DNA of 64,000 bases from Sipunculus nudus. Taxonomy: Eukaryota; Annelida; Sipuncula; Golfingiida; Sipunculidae. The notes under the pieces were generated by a model, which made no database searches, had not been told where the DNA came from, and worked only from the letters and a program-made list of their open reading frames with translations. Shown in pieces: positions 35,958-48,850 of this stretch. Where the stretch lies: the NCBI GenBank assembly GCA_026874595.1, contig CM049318.1, positions 12,009,241 through 12,073,240 on the forward strand, read 5' to 3'. Within the stretch, counting starts at the first letter, position 1; each line of letters opens with the position of its first letter. The position numbers were made by a program, and so were the translations under genes.

Positions 35958-37780
35958 GGCAGGTATTGGTTGTAAATATATAATGTTTGATTACTGAAAA
36001 GAATATAACAACCAATAATAAAGTATTAATCAATTGGTAAATGTATCTTATGTAACTGTCAAAACTGCTCCATAGAATTACACCTAAATTATTGGAAGTA
36101 ATATATTCAGCCTAACATGTACATCATGCTAAAAGGTAAAGGTAAGATCAAGGTTATTGACATTTTAATGCTGTTCTCTGCTTTGTGTCAAATCTTTCCT
36201 GTATCTCTGATAGGATTAAATTTTTTTTTCTGGATTAAATGACATTTTTTCATTTGCATTCATTATCATTCCTGATTGATTATGCAGAAGTGCTGCCCTT
36301 TTAGTTGATTATGAAAGAAAACAACCAATCATAAATATAATCGATTAAATGGCGCTATACTAATATATAAATCAGCTAAGTTAGTTTTTTACATCATGAT
36401 CTTTTGATTTATTTTTGGAAGTATAGATTAATAAAGGAAAATTTCACCATAAAAGCAGCAAATAAATGTAGTAACCCTGCTTGTATTGAAAGAGCAAGCA
36501 TCTCCCACATAGCAATTGCCTTCTTTTTAAATACTCCTGACATCTGGCAGAAACAAATCCAAATATCCATTTAACAGCAAGATGAAGGGTTGGTCTGAGT
36601 AAACAAATGATTAAAGGCAAGTTATAACCATTAACATTCCAATCAGACCCTCAAACAAAAGACGCCATGATTACTCTCCCCTCATAAACCTTTTCTTAAT
36701 TACTCTCCACTCATAATCGGCCATTTGTGCACCGCTTCATCTTCTTTGATACAATTTGTCACCAGTTGCGATGTTTTCCTCACTGAGATCCCAAATGGCA
36801 GGTCACGATAAATTGTCCATGAAGGAATGATCAGATTTGCCAGTTAAAGACTGACACAAAAAGAAGCGAGGATCTTGCTCATAATGAATGGTGATAAAGG
36901 AAGCTGTTGGGTTCAGCAGGTAGACAATTGGTTTAACTTTAAGGATCTGTATGTTGGTTAAGTGTAGGGGTTTGTGTACATTCACTAGTGATCAAATGAT
37001 GGTTCACGTCACATGACCAGAATGTAGACGTGAGCTGATTTCCTGGCCTTGTTTTCCATAAGGACAGGGGTACATAGATTGTGATTTTTTTAAACAGTAC
37101 TGAAACTACTTATTTACAGGGGGAACAAGACTAAAATATCTGGAGAGCAAATGTAAAAATTGGTCTGGAAAAAATGTAGAAAGAAATTATTTTCTGATAC
37201 CAAACACCATGCCATTTGATAATGTTTTTATATGATGTAACTATAAACTATCTTTAAGAGAGCTATCTGCTGTGCCTCAGCAGTATTACAATTTATCAAA
37301 CAACTGTTGCTCTGTGATTCAAAAGTCAAAATTTTACAAATGTTATGTAAATATTCAAATAAAGTTAGTTATGATTCAAAGAATGTTCAGAGAAGCTGGC
37401 TGAATATCTCAATACATTTAATACTGCCCAGTGATGCCCACATTTCACCAACCTGACTGTAAGACCTGACCTGTGTCAGTGGGCTGCATGCTAGTATAAT
37501 TACCATAGATTCCCTTTTAATTGACCCTGCCATAAAAGGAAACTAAAATTTAAATTAATCTTGACTTTTTCCTGAACTCACCAGTCATGTCAGTTTATGT
37601 GTATGAAACCTATCTGTGACTTAACAACCATGTTATCAGTTTAGATAGAAAACTGATGATGAGAGTACATCATTGGTTAATACAATGACCAGTGTAAATC
37701 GCCTACTTGAGTTACAATACATGCCATAATGGCCCCCTTGATGTGGAACATTTTGCACCACAACAAATCTGCATGATCTC
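35954..37780. other. AT-rich non-coding DNA
   Basis: The part at about 36.53-36.80 kb is non-repetitive with many ATTA/TAAT cores and could be regulatory, but this is composition only. A third fragment of the fold-back repeat (CCTGACTGT...CTGTGTCAG) lies at 37451-37479. No gene was recognised. Confidence 0.45.
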
Positions 37781-37876
37781 AAAATGGTCCCTCTATTCTA
37801 CCGGAATTAATGGGCATTACTATGCCTTAAAATGGTCCCTCTGTTCTACCAGAATTAGTGGGCATTACTATGCCTT
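37781..37876. repeat. 48-bp tandem duplication
   Basis: Two 48-bp units begin AAAATGGTCCCTCT and end in GGGCATTACTATGCCTT. They abut at 37828/37829 and differ at a few positions. Forty-eight is a multiple of three, so the overlapping 66-codon frame shows a 16-residue repeat. I see no other sign of coding. Confidence 0.92.
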
Positions 37877-39950
37877 AAAAGAAAAGGTCATACAAAAGCA
37901 ACCTTAAACAGAAGGACCATTAGACCTAGATGTTTATGAGATGAGAGAACATAGATCTTAAATGAAGGTACTAACTGGGTTGACTAACTATAGTGGTGCT
38001 AGCCACCCCCCAAAAAAGGGAAACGCATTAAGCATTTTAAATGAGTGGATGCAGACGCAAGCATGGAAGATCACCTGGTAAAACAAGCTAAATGGTGTTT
38101 ACTTACGTTGGAACAACAAACAGTGAAAAATAAAATTGTCTCATAAATAATAAAGTGATGCACTTTCTATATAAACTAATTCTTTGATAGGTTGCAAAAA
38201 GTAGGGGAACATGAAGTGACATTACTTATTTATTCCCTTACTTTCCTACTCACTTCTTTAATGGTCTTCTTGCCTAAAAGCACATTTGGGTTCATTAGAA
38301 ATAAAGATTTAATGATATTTCCGGTGCTAATAGTTCCTGTTGGATGGTCCCTTGAGATATTTCTTAATTCCTTGATGTATGGCATCATGAATATAACATA
38401 AAGGGCTGTGGTCCGGAAGGTTTTGAAAATCATCAGTGAACCAGTGCTGACAGCACAATATAAAATCTGATATCCCACAGGGCACAGGCTTAAGGTCACA
38501 ATTATTTGCCATGTTTACACCTGAACACTGCAGTATTCTAGATAATTATACAAAATAATGAAAAAGATCTATCCTGTGATAGTTATTCAGCTGTGGGGTT
38601 ATAAACTCAACTGTAATGAAAAAAGCCCTACTGAAAACATGTCTGAATCTTTTCAGTACAGATGGTTAATCATTTCTTCAAAATCTCCTGACAACTACTT
38701 TCTGAATTAAAATACCATGAAAAATGACTATTATCCGCAAATTTATAACACCAGATGTCAGGAAATTTTTTTATTTTTTTATAGAAGACTAATGTACAAA
38801 GAAAAGAGCTATCCTCCATCCATGTGCTTCAAGGGACACAACACTTCAGTAACAAGCAGTGTACCATCCATTCTGAGGAGTGACTTGAAACATTTTAATT
38901 TAAACCCATACTGACACCTTATGTGCAACATCCAGTTGTTAGTCTATACACAGGATGACAGCTTGTGAGGAATAAATTGAACAGTTTCATAAGGACATGG
39001 AAATATGACACACAGGTTCTCTGAGAAGAGTGCACAGGCATCAGTATCTTTACGAGAAAATTTGGCAGTGATTGGACCTGTGGTGGCACAGAAGAGGCCA
39101 GAATCATATCACCCCTGCCTTCCTCCAATTAGCAAATTATGGTAGGATATTTATGTATCCATGCTTTTTAAGATTTCATGAACACAGAGACTGTCAGACT
39201 GACAGACAAACACAAAGACAGAGAAAGACACAATGACATTATTTAGCCGTGTGCGGGAGGTAATGAAACATGCAGAAATACCAGATAAAACAGTTTGGAG
39301 TGATCTGTATGAAACACCTTCTGCATGATATCCAAACAGAAACCCTGCCGACCTGGAATCAATCAGAAATCTGCGATATTTGAAGATGCAAGAAAAGCCA
39401 AACAACGGGTGGTGCCTTTTGAGATCGAAATGTTTTGCCGGGCCCACCTGCATAGTTCCCAGAATCCCCTAGGAATCTTTTGATAAAATCAGTGAGACAT
39501 TAGCCTGCCCAAAGTAAACTCCCAGAGAACACCACAATTTGTAACTGTTGTCTACCAGTCATAGAAATCAGTGAAGGCTTTGTAAAATTTCAAATAAATG
39601 GTGACTGATTGATACTGTATACCGACGAGTGGCAGTTATTTGTGAATTTGCTAGCGAGACATAATGGAGTAAATGCCTGATGTAGTGGTCTTGTTTCGTC
39701 TTCACGATTACTCAGGCTGCATAGACAACTATGAAACCCTGCATTCCACTGATTCATCACTTTGTGCTAATAGCATTCCCGGAACAATGGCAACACATAA
39801 TAAGTCAGGCAAAGAAAAAGAAAACACTACATGTCAATTAGACACTGGACACAAACCAAACAAATTTGTGGTTAAGTTCAATAATGGTTTCAGCTCTGGC
39901 TTTTGTATTTAAGTGAATACCTGGTGACTTTGATATATCAGATCATGTCC
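37877..39950. other. AT-rich non-coding DNA
   Basis: At 38.19-38.51 kb frames of 61-89 codons overlap on both strands, and at 38.9-39.45 kb there are two minus-strand frames. None has a recognisable domain or splice context. The non-repetitive, less AT-rich stretch at about 39.25-39.45 kb is noted without an assigned role. Confidence 0.45.
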
Positions 39951-40530
39951 TTGACAGGTCATAGCCTTGACTCCAGGAAAAGGCTACAGCCTTGACACCA
40001 CCAATGAATCATGGCCTTGACACCTACATATATTGAACAGGCCACATAAACTTTACACAAAGAACAGCTAGGTCATAACCTTAATTGACGGCAGGAATGT
40101 CATGATCTCGACACCAGGGATAGGTCATGGCCTTATCCATGGGTTGTAAGAAATTCCATCCAGAGCTATGTCATAAAACATAAATAGACTCTCATGATAA
40201 TTAAACTGGGGAAAACAAGTATATGTCACATACAGCATTTAGAGGTCATGTCCTTGACATCAGGAGAATGTCATGGCCTTGACCTTTAGAACAGTTTGTA
40301 GCCTTGACCTCAGGAATAGGTTACAGCCTTGACACCAGGAATAAATCACTGGCTTGACATCGAGAACAGGCCATGGCCTTGACATCCAGAAAGTTTAGAC
40401 CTTGACAGCCGAAATGTCATGATCACAACACCAGGAATAGGTAAAGGTCTAATCCATGGGCTGCAAGAAATTCTGTCCAGAGCTATGGCATTAAACAAAT
40501 ATGAAAGTCTCATGACAAATTAAACAGAGG
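39951..40530. repeat. Diverged tandem duplication of about 317 bp with a short internal repeat
   Basis: Phrases of the type GTCATGGCCTTGACACCAGG recur about a dozen times at irregular spacing. Each half ends with a shared segment: TCCATGGGTTGTAAGAAATT at 40136 and TCCATGGGCTGCAAGAAATT at 40453, 317 bp apart. AGAGCTATG and CTCATGA motifs then follow in both halves. This is an old duplication of a block that already contained a minisatellite. Confidence 0.7.
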
Positions 40531-41509
40531 AATCTTGATCACTCTGTCACACTCACAGAAATTCTTGATCAGCTAAGCCGAGAAACAGCTTCAGAGTGAC
40601 TTATGATGACACTGAAGGAGATACCTAAGAAATACCAAACTTTTAGATAAATGACAAAGCATTCATAGACCTAACTAATAAAACCACCCAATAGTTTCAG
40701 GGTTATGAAAGTGAATTCCATTTCTTTTCAAAGCAGATTAAATCACCAACAACCTGGATCAATGCGCTGGATTGATCTACACTTTCCAGGACACCCATAA
40801 TGCACTTCTTTGATATCGTATCCTTATCTTTGAGAAGCCATATCCTGGCCATATCTCATTATCCAGTGTTAAGGAAAATTTCATTACTGTCACACTTCAA
40901 AGGATCACAGGCAACTTTACAAGTGAGATAAAAGCAATTAAGAGGGTCAGTTCCTAACATGTAATGGTACAAGTAATTAACTTTTTATTAAAGGCATCCG
41001 GCTGGCATATCACAGTACCAGCAGAAGTGCTGGTTTATTATGAGCAAGGAAAAAAGAACGATTATGAAAGACTAAGGTTTTATGACAGGCTTGCTAAATG
41101 TGTCTTATATTACCTAAGAAGCAAAGTCTATATTGATCATGTGATCTCAGTGTCCTGAATCTGAGCATTAAATCCTGGCAGGCATCTCAGTGTATAGTAT
41201 TAATTTGTCATTTTTTCATCATTGTTCTTCAATTTGAGCAAACCAAATCTGAGTTGGTTATAGATCAGTTCACTGAGCAATCAATTATTACTCCAACTAT
41301 ACATTTGAATATCTTTCATGCTACAGCAATTAAACACTTTCCTAGTATTTTATTTTTTTTAATTGACATGCACTTGTTGATTTGTTTGTGGTAATCTATT
41401 ACACAGAAGATAGTGATTCTTTCATTTTTTACAAAAGTGGTTTCTGAATCCTGTATGTATATAGGTGTAACAGTGTCATGAGAAGAGGGGCTGTACACAT
41501 ATATTTCAA
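40531..41509. other. AT-rich non-coding DNA
   Basis: No gene or repeat boundary was recognised. A 64-codon frame at 40964-41158 has no recognisable domain. Confidence 0.5.
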
Positions 41510-42834
41510 ACTAGCAAACGGGAAGTCACCAAGCGACTATGTGTATCTACCAAAATCAGAGTGGGATGGGTGAAGTGAGGCATGGATTGAGTGGCAAGGT
41601 GAAATAGAGTGAGGTGTGTTGCATATTAACATAGATGTCTGCCATGTAAACACAATAGTAGGTGGTGCCACTTGACATATGAAAGAGAAAGCTATTAAAG
41701 ATGTATACATATGCAAAAAATCAGGTGGAAAAGTCAAACCAATGCAGAGATATGTGATTTTTTCCCCTAGGCAGATGAAAAGATGGACACCATGCAGAAA
41801 TGGTTGTAAATTGACATTTGAGAGAGAAAGCTATTAAAGATGTATACATATGTAATATTTCAGGTGGATAAGTCAAAATACTGCTGAGATATGAGCAATT
41901 TTTACCCTAGGCAGATGAACAGCTGGACACCATGCAAAATTTGGTAGTAAGTTGGGCATCGACATTTGAATAAGCTGTAGGGCTATGTAAGTTCTATCCT
42001 CATGCAAAATTTCAGGCAAACATGTCAAATCAGTATTAAGATATTTGCATGGATGACTGCAGCTGAACATAAATGTAGGTGGGGCCACCTGCCACAAAGT
42101 CCAGAAAGCTATCTAGATGTATATACATGCAAAATTTTAGGTAGAAAAGTCAAAACACTGCAGAGATACTAGTGATTTTATCCCACAGGAGACAAACAGA
42201 TGGACACTGTGCAAAAATGGTTGCAGGTGGCATCATCAGTTATGTGTATGATAAAGAGCTATATGAGATCTATACACATGCAAACTTTCAGGATGATATG
42301 TCAAACCAGTCCTGAGATATAAGCCTGGATGTCTGCAGCCTGAATGTGAATGTAGGTGGCGCCACCTGTCATAAAATCAAGAAAGCTATTTAGGATGTTT
42401 ACACATGCAAAATTTCAGGTGGATAAGTCCAACCACTGCAGTAATATGAGTGATTTTAACCTAAGGCAGATGAACAGATGGATGCTGTGCAAAATGGTTG
42501 CAGGTGGCGCCACATTTTTTTGTGTATGTTATAAAGCTATCAAAGTGCTACATTTGAGGAATATTTTTAGCCTGATTGGTCAAAAGGGCTAGTGTAAAGA
42601 TATGTGGGTTAATGTGTCAAAACTGATGCACAGATGGATGCACTGCAGAGAAGAAAGTTCAAGGGTAAAAGCAAAATATTTTGGCACCAGATTACATATG
42701 ACCCAATAATGGTGTCAAGTTTAAGAAAAATCTGTCCAGTGGTCTAAGAGTTCTATTCCCGAAATGAACACTGCGGCGGCAGCGGAACCTGGTCAAAAAC
42801 ATAGTATCACAAAACTTTATTTGGCGGAAACAAT
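41510..42834 (+). mobile_element. Helentron/pearl-like element, degraded copy C
   Basis: The start (ACTAGCAAACGGGAAGTC, then a decayed hairpin and GTATCTACC) corresponds to the 5' end of the elements at 8285 and 10109. The core keeps dimeric units with GGTGGCGCCACCTGTCATAA near 42357 and GGTGGCGCCAC near 42504, but most other palindromes have mutated. About three CGG-like triplets are followed by AACATAGTATCACAAAACTT and TTGGCGGAAACAA, a mutated 3' hairpin. It is older than copies A and B and lacks the upstream flank repeat they share. Confidence 0.68.
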
Positions 42835-43329
42835 TAGTGTCCTCCCATTGTGTTTTGGATATTTCTTGAAAACATAAAGATATAAAAACACAGATGGATG
42901 GTTTTGCATCCAAAGAGATATTGGAAATGGCCAGATTAAGTTATAACTACGTACAGGATTCTGACTAGATGAGGTTTCATTAGTTGTCTCTAAACAGAAG
43001 GCAAGCAGGATATACTTAAAACAAAACGTGGGCAAAAATAGCATATAAAAGAAAACCTTCATATCACATTTTAGATTTGCAAGGTGAGGATACTGCATGA
43101 AAGAAAAGTTCCTCTCCTGGTTGTTCTGCAGATAAAGGTCAGTTGAAGGTCAGAATATCTTGTCAGCTATCTGGAAATTTATGCTTGATGGGCTGAATAG
43201 AGGAGTACATTTACGGAGTGATATTTTAGGTCCACAAATTCATCATGGATGTCTCTCAAAGGCCCAGTCTTCAGAGAGCTATCCATCATGTATTGGTTCT
43301 GCAAGGTTCTGTGAGTTATTACAGTTTCA
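42835..43329. other. AT-rich non-coding DNA
   Basis: Short overlapping frames lie on both strands with no domain. No repeat boundary was seen. Confidence 0.45.
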
Positions 43330-44110
43330 TACACGGATAATTGAAGATTCTGCCCCAGCCATGTCGTTCATTCACCAATGAATGTGGAAAATCCACCTGG
43401 ATATCTGCTTCTTTTTACAATCAATACTGACATTTATAACCAGACATGGAATCATCAATGTTTTTTCAGGCTAACAGTGCCCAACAATTCCTGATGCAGT
43501 CCACATCTCAATTTTCCAAGAATTAATATATCCTGGCATTTCTAGTACCATACCTGCAGAATAATTCTTGAAAGTGACAATGGTTAAAAATGAAATACCA
43601 ATGAAGCCAAACTGTTAGGTTGATAAAGATACCCGGCAATTAAATGCAGTTTTGAGTCCTGAAAAATTTTCAGAATGAATTCATGGGGTTTAGAGTGTGA
43701 TGATATAACTTTATACTCTGGGCATCAGCTGCAATGATTGTATACTCACCTATACTAAACGAGGACTTAATTACAATGATCTAGTTTTGAGCCTCATGGA
43801 AGAACTGGCCCAAAGGTAAATGAATGCAAATCACAAGTTCATAGCTCTGATGGTCATGTGAGGTGCTCTTGTTGACAAACATGAGTTTGAATGGTGGAAC
43901 TGGGTTTTCACTGATCATTTAAGATTCTGACGAAGTTATGTCCCTCATTTACTGATGAAAGTAAAATATCCACCTGGATATTTGATTCTTTTTACAACCA
44001 ATATTGATATTAAAACCAGACATGGAATCATCAATGTTCTTTTCAGACCAACAGTGCCACACAAATCTTAATGCAGTCCACTCCTGAATTTTCAAAGACT
44101 ATTTTAAGGC
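43330..44110. repeat. Diverged direct duplication of about 200 bp
   Basis: The segments at about 43340-43530 and 43920-44110 share, in order, AAGATTCTG, AAATCCACCTGGATAT or its ATATCCACCTGGATAT variant, TTCTTTTTACAA, ACCAGACATGGAATCATCAA, CAACAGTGCC and ATGCAGTCCAC. They lie about 580 bp apart in direct orientation. The DNA between them is not clearly repeated. Confidence 0.8.
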
Positions 44111-44192
44111 TTCAAGGTATGTCAACATTGACAAGGACCAAAATATGGGTTCAGTAATAACAGACACAAGAAAAGTCAAAGCCAAGAATCCT

Positions 44193-44838
44193 TTAAAGTA
44201 AGAATACGGTAATAGTTAAAGTAAGAATTAGGCAATAGTTAAAGTATGATTAAGGCAATAGTTAGTGTAAGAATAAGGCAATAGTTAAAGTAAGAATAAG
44301 GAAATAGTTAAATTAAGAATAAGGCCTTAGTTAAAGTCACAGAATTAAAGATGATAATAATTTAAAGTAAGAATAAGGCAATAATTAAAGTAAGAATAAG
44401 ACAATAGTTAAAGTAAGAATAAGGCAATAGTTAAAGTAAGAATAAGGCAATAGTTAATTAAGAATATGGTAATAGTTAAAGTAAGAATTAGGCAATAGTT
44501 AAAGTAAGATTAAGGCAATAGTTAAAGTAAGGATAAGGCAATAGTTAAAGTAAGAATAAGGCAATAGTTAAAGTAAGAATTAGGCAATAGTTAAAGTAAG
44601 GATAAGACAATAGTTAAAGTAAGAATAAGGCAATAGTTAAAGTAAGAATAAGGCAATAGTTAAAGTAAGAATTAGGCAATAGTTAAAGAGATTAAGGCAA
44701 TAGTTAAAGTAAGGATATAACAATAGTTAAAGTAAGAATAAGGCAATAGTAATAGTCACACAATCAAAGCTGAAATATTTTAAAGTAAAAATAAGGAAAT
44801 AGATTACGGTAAGTTAGAATAAGGCAATTGTTAAAGTC
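44193..44838. repeat. 23-bp minisatellite, about 28 units
   Basis: The unit is AAAGTAAGAATAAGGCAATA followed by GTT. Variants have ATTAGG, ATACGG or GGATAAG in the middle, and several units are shortened. Two interruptions carry AGTCACAGAATTAAAG- or AGTCACACAATCAAAG-like sequence with AAATATTTTAAAG-like flanks (about 44335 and 44755). This suggests a larger repeat that includes them. Confidence 0.93.
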
Positions 44839-45771
44839 ACACATGCCTTAAATATTTGTATGTCTGGGACTGACCTGACCAAGGACACATAAAGCAGGTT
44901 TCCATGGCACTGTCTGGTAACAGCGGTGGGATGGAGAGTTGTCTGCTGTTCTGTATGTGCCTGTATGAATCAGCTGAATGTTGGTGCTGTCACCAATGAT
45001 TGCAGCTCATGGCTGTTACCTGTCACCACCACACTGATCTAGACATCACAAACTTCCGCTGGTAGTCTACAAGTGTCTCTCATTGGTTTGATCCTTGAGT
45101 TCCTTCACTTGACCAGGCTATTTTTCAAAATGAAGACCATGGTCTGACAATGAAACTTTCTACCTAACAAGGATCAGATCTTTTCTGAATTTTTTCTAAT
45201 CCAGTATTTTATCTACAGGTATGAGAAATACTCATTGGTCACAGTAGATATTTGGAAGATGAAGGAGTGTTTTAGCTTCGTTTGAAACTTTCACTTTCTG
45301 TGGCGGTTTCTGATATTTAATTTGTACTATCTGGCAGTGTGAACATAATATTTTCACTCTTGTATTCCAGTTCCAAAACCACTGGACAACATAACCTGCC
45401 CCTCCTTTGGAATGACCCTTTCTGCACTACATCAGCCTTTCATGTTCTCCTGTCTGTCTTAGTCTTTCACACCATTATAAAGAGGGATAGATATACACCC
45501 TCTCCTTTCCTTATTTACTTGTACCACCAATCTGCAGTGTAACATTGTTCCAATCTGGGTATAATTTCATCCACTAACACACTTTCTCTAATCCTTCTAA
45601 AAATCTCCCTTAGTCTTTGTATTCCTTGTCATTTCAGCAATTCATCCTTGTTCTTTCGGCAAGTTACTCTGTGCTTTACAGGTATTAATTATGACCCTGT
45701 ACAAGAGCATGTCACCTACACAACTTGTTTTGTATAGGTATTTCCCTGAGAACATTTCCAAAGATATTATA
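44839..45771. other. AT-rich non-coding DNA
   Basis: No gene or repeat boundary was recognised. Confidence 0.5.
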
Positions 45772-45949
45772 TACAGTAGAACCTCCGAATTACCAACACT
45801 GATGTGACCCAACATTTTTCCCACAATAGAGAGTTGCTTTTAGTAAAGAGGTTATACATTTCAGGACCTAATGGCAAGGGACTGTCAGAAAGTGGCCGTA
45901 AACAGGTGCCCTTGGTACAGAGGTGCCCATAAGGAGAGGTTCCACTGTA
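45772..45949. mobile_element. pogo/Tigger-like MITE
   Basis: The 174-bp element spans 45774-45947. It begins CAGTAGAACCTC and ends GAGGTTCCACTG; inverted, the ends agree at 11 of 12 positions. TA lies directly outside each end (45772-45773 and 45948-45949), the target duplication of Tc1/mariner and pogo elements. CAGTNGAACCTC-type ends are typical of pogo-like non-autonomous elements. There is no coding capacity. Confidence 0.75.
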
Positions 45950-48540
45950 TATTTATAACTACTGAGTTTAAACTATGCATTATCTTATGGTGACTGATGC
46001 AACTGTTGATGGCTCTGACAAGAAATAAAACTGTTGAATTGGTTAATCTTCTCGTAACCATCATGTATTTTAATCTGTACAGCATCTAAAATAATGCAAT
46101 AAAGAGAGAGAGCCTACCTAGGTATTTTCAGGCAAATTAAATGCATTCAGCCTTATCTGTGGTACAGCCCTGAATTACAGCAGACACTGCCCTTATAACT
46201 CAATGTACAGCTGCTACAGGTGATTTGTTGCTGATTCTCATACATTAAAGGTACAAATCAAGCTGCTGCACGGCTTGTCTTTATCTAAAACATATCCAAA
46301 GATGACATTTACCTTGGTATTGTCTACTTAAAGTTCTTCTATAATGCTTATAATGATTATAAATATCTATCTAAAAACTGGCTTTCAGCAGTTGTTAATT
46401 ATTAAGCATGTACATTATAAATTTTTTGGTTTATGTGTATGAACCCATCTGCTTCATGCCAATTACACAGACAATTATAATGTATGATCAGTTAGGAAAT
46501 GTCTTCTCCTTATTTGTTACCAGTCTTTGTTACCGGCTCTCAAGGTCAACAGTCTTCTTGTTTAAACTTATTTGATTCAAACATCAATACTTGCGACAAC
46601 ATCATCAATATGCTAAGCTTCCACAGTTATTTAATGGGGCACCCCAGAATGACACTATTTATTTGTAATGTTAACAATTTAACCATGTATTGAAACAAAT
46701 ATAATGACCATATTTTACATAGATGAATACATAAGGACAATTTTGGAAGTTTTATTCAGAGATAGGAATGCAAACGATACCCCCTGGAGCTTAAGTCATA
46801 CAGGAATACAACAAAATGAAGAAAAGTAGAAATTTTTTTACATATCTACAGATGTTTTCTGGGTGAGTAGTTGGTCATATAACATCTTTATCAGGTCATG
46901 TTCCTACTGTACATGGATATAAAGCTGAAAAATAGAGTCAGGAGAGACATCATTCTGAACAGTGTGCAGGATGTACCACTACATAAAAACTACAGCAGAC
47001 ACCTGAGCGATCAGTTAATCAATAGGTAAAGGCTAAGCAAAACCACTCAGGGGAGAGAACTTATAAATGATGCCTGAAAAAAGAGAACCAACTAAATGTA
47101 TATTTAAAATCATGACACCATGACCCTTATCAATTAATGGTATGTTATTGTAAGATTTTTTTGTGATTGTGAATCAGCAAAAAGTCATATTTCTAGCCAA
47201 TCTTGGCTTAGCCCATTGGAGGTCCAAGAGAAGCTGGGAGGACTGGCAAAGATTGTGGCTGTCTGACTTGGCCTTCATGATTACAATAATTAAAATCTAA
47301 TACCAGCATGGCAGGGAATGCTGAACTTCAGGCTGAAGATGATGGTACACTTACCATTCAGACATGTCTGTAAGAATAGACTGGCCAAGTCTATGAAATG
47401 GTTAAGACTTAATTGTTGCCTCTGAGTCTGATAGAGAAATCAATCGTTCTCTCACAGTCTTGCAATGCTATTAGTGTCTGTACTGCTAACTTGTGGCAAA
47501 TTATATACGGAGCTACATGTATCAGTGCATGGAATCACATATTATTTACATATTTTAGTAGCCAACAAAAACAATAACGCCCTGGCAGGGCTGGTCAATG
47601 AAGCATTAAGGTTTTTCTTTCACCTTTGTCCTGTAGTGTCTCCATAATGTTTTTTATCTGCTGCTTTACAGGTTTTCTGTATTTTACCTGCATCAAACAT
47701 ATATCATTTGGACTAAAACAGCTGAGTACATCATTCAGCCCTGTAATTTTAATTAATTAGCTAAAAGTCATTTAATCTAATGAATTGGAATTTTAATACC
47801 TAAACCACATTTCAAAGAGTACTGAAAACTTGAATATGAAAACTATTGCTAATGCAAACTTGAATATATTTGAGCATTTGATTTCATGCAATGGTTAAAA
47901 CTTAACAACACTAGACACCGGTCTGACCTCTGGGAAATTGAAACCACAATAGCCTTACTTCTACATTAGTTCTTTTTCAAAGGTTCCAATAATCATCATC
48001 AGAAATATATAGCTCTGGTGTTTCCCTGGAACACATCAGATAGGAGAAGCCACAGCCACAGTGATGATAGAACCAACAATATGGCCCTTAATTTATATTC
48101 TTACAAAACCTAAAATGCTCTGTCAGATTGCATGAAACCAAAATGAATGAAAGGGTGAAATTTGTAGTTCTTAAGTCACTATAGTTTTGGTAATGGTGTG
48201 AGCCCTTAGGGCACGTAACAAAGAGAAAGGGAGGGAATCTACATCTTTCAACAGGAATATAAATATACAGTCATTGATAAAAAGTTATTCTTACAAATCT
48301 ATTCTTATTCTGTCAAAGAAAATAAAAATATACAGTATTAAAAGTGTGTGCAAGGCTGATATTTCAGTCACCTTACTTTGCTGCTACTGAGAACATTAGA
48401 GGATTGATGTAAACCGGTATTGACCTATCAGGACTGGTTAGAAATACTGGTAAGAAATATTGTGCCAATAATTTTGCTTCAGCTTGTGTCCTAATACATC
48501 ATCCTTGTCGAGCATTTTGTGCTGAGAAAATAAACATCTA
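45950..48540. other. AT-rich non-coding DNA
   Basis: Only frames under 70 codons without domains are present. No repeat boundary was recognised. Confidence 0.5.
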
Positions 48541-48850
48541 CCCCCAGGGTCTTTATCTCTACAAATCGGGAAACGTGGATAGAAATCTCAGTGGGGGATT
48601 AACAAATAGGGTATTTTCAGGCCGGGATTTGTAACAACCTATGAGAATATCATCCCTTCTGCATCCACCCACATCAGGAGGATGCTGGGAGTAATGGTAG
48701 CTGACTGCCGATTATGTCAATAACACTCAATGAGGAACCCAAGAGAGTAGTGACACATTGCAATGTTAATTCTCCTTGTCACTGTAATAATTCCCATTGT
48801 CACACCATGCGAACAAATCATGGCCATTGATACTGCTCCAGAGATAGTAA
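48541..48850. promoter_or_regulatory. Less AT-rich unique block, possible regulatory element
   Basis: This non-repetitive stretch contains several CATTGT or ACAATG (Sox-type) cores, GATA/TATC motifs and TTAAT sites. There is no open frame of note. The suggestion is based on composition and motif impression only. Confidence 0.18.
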
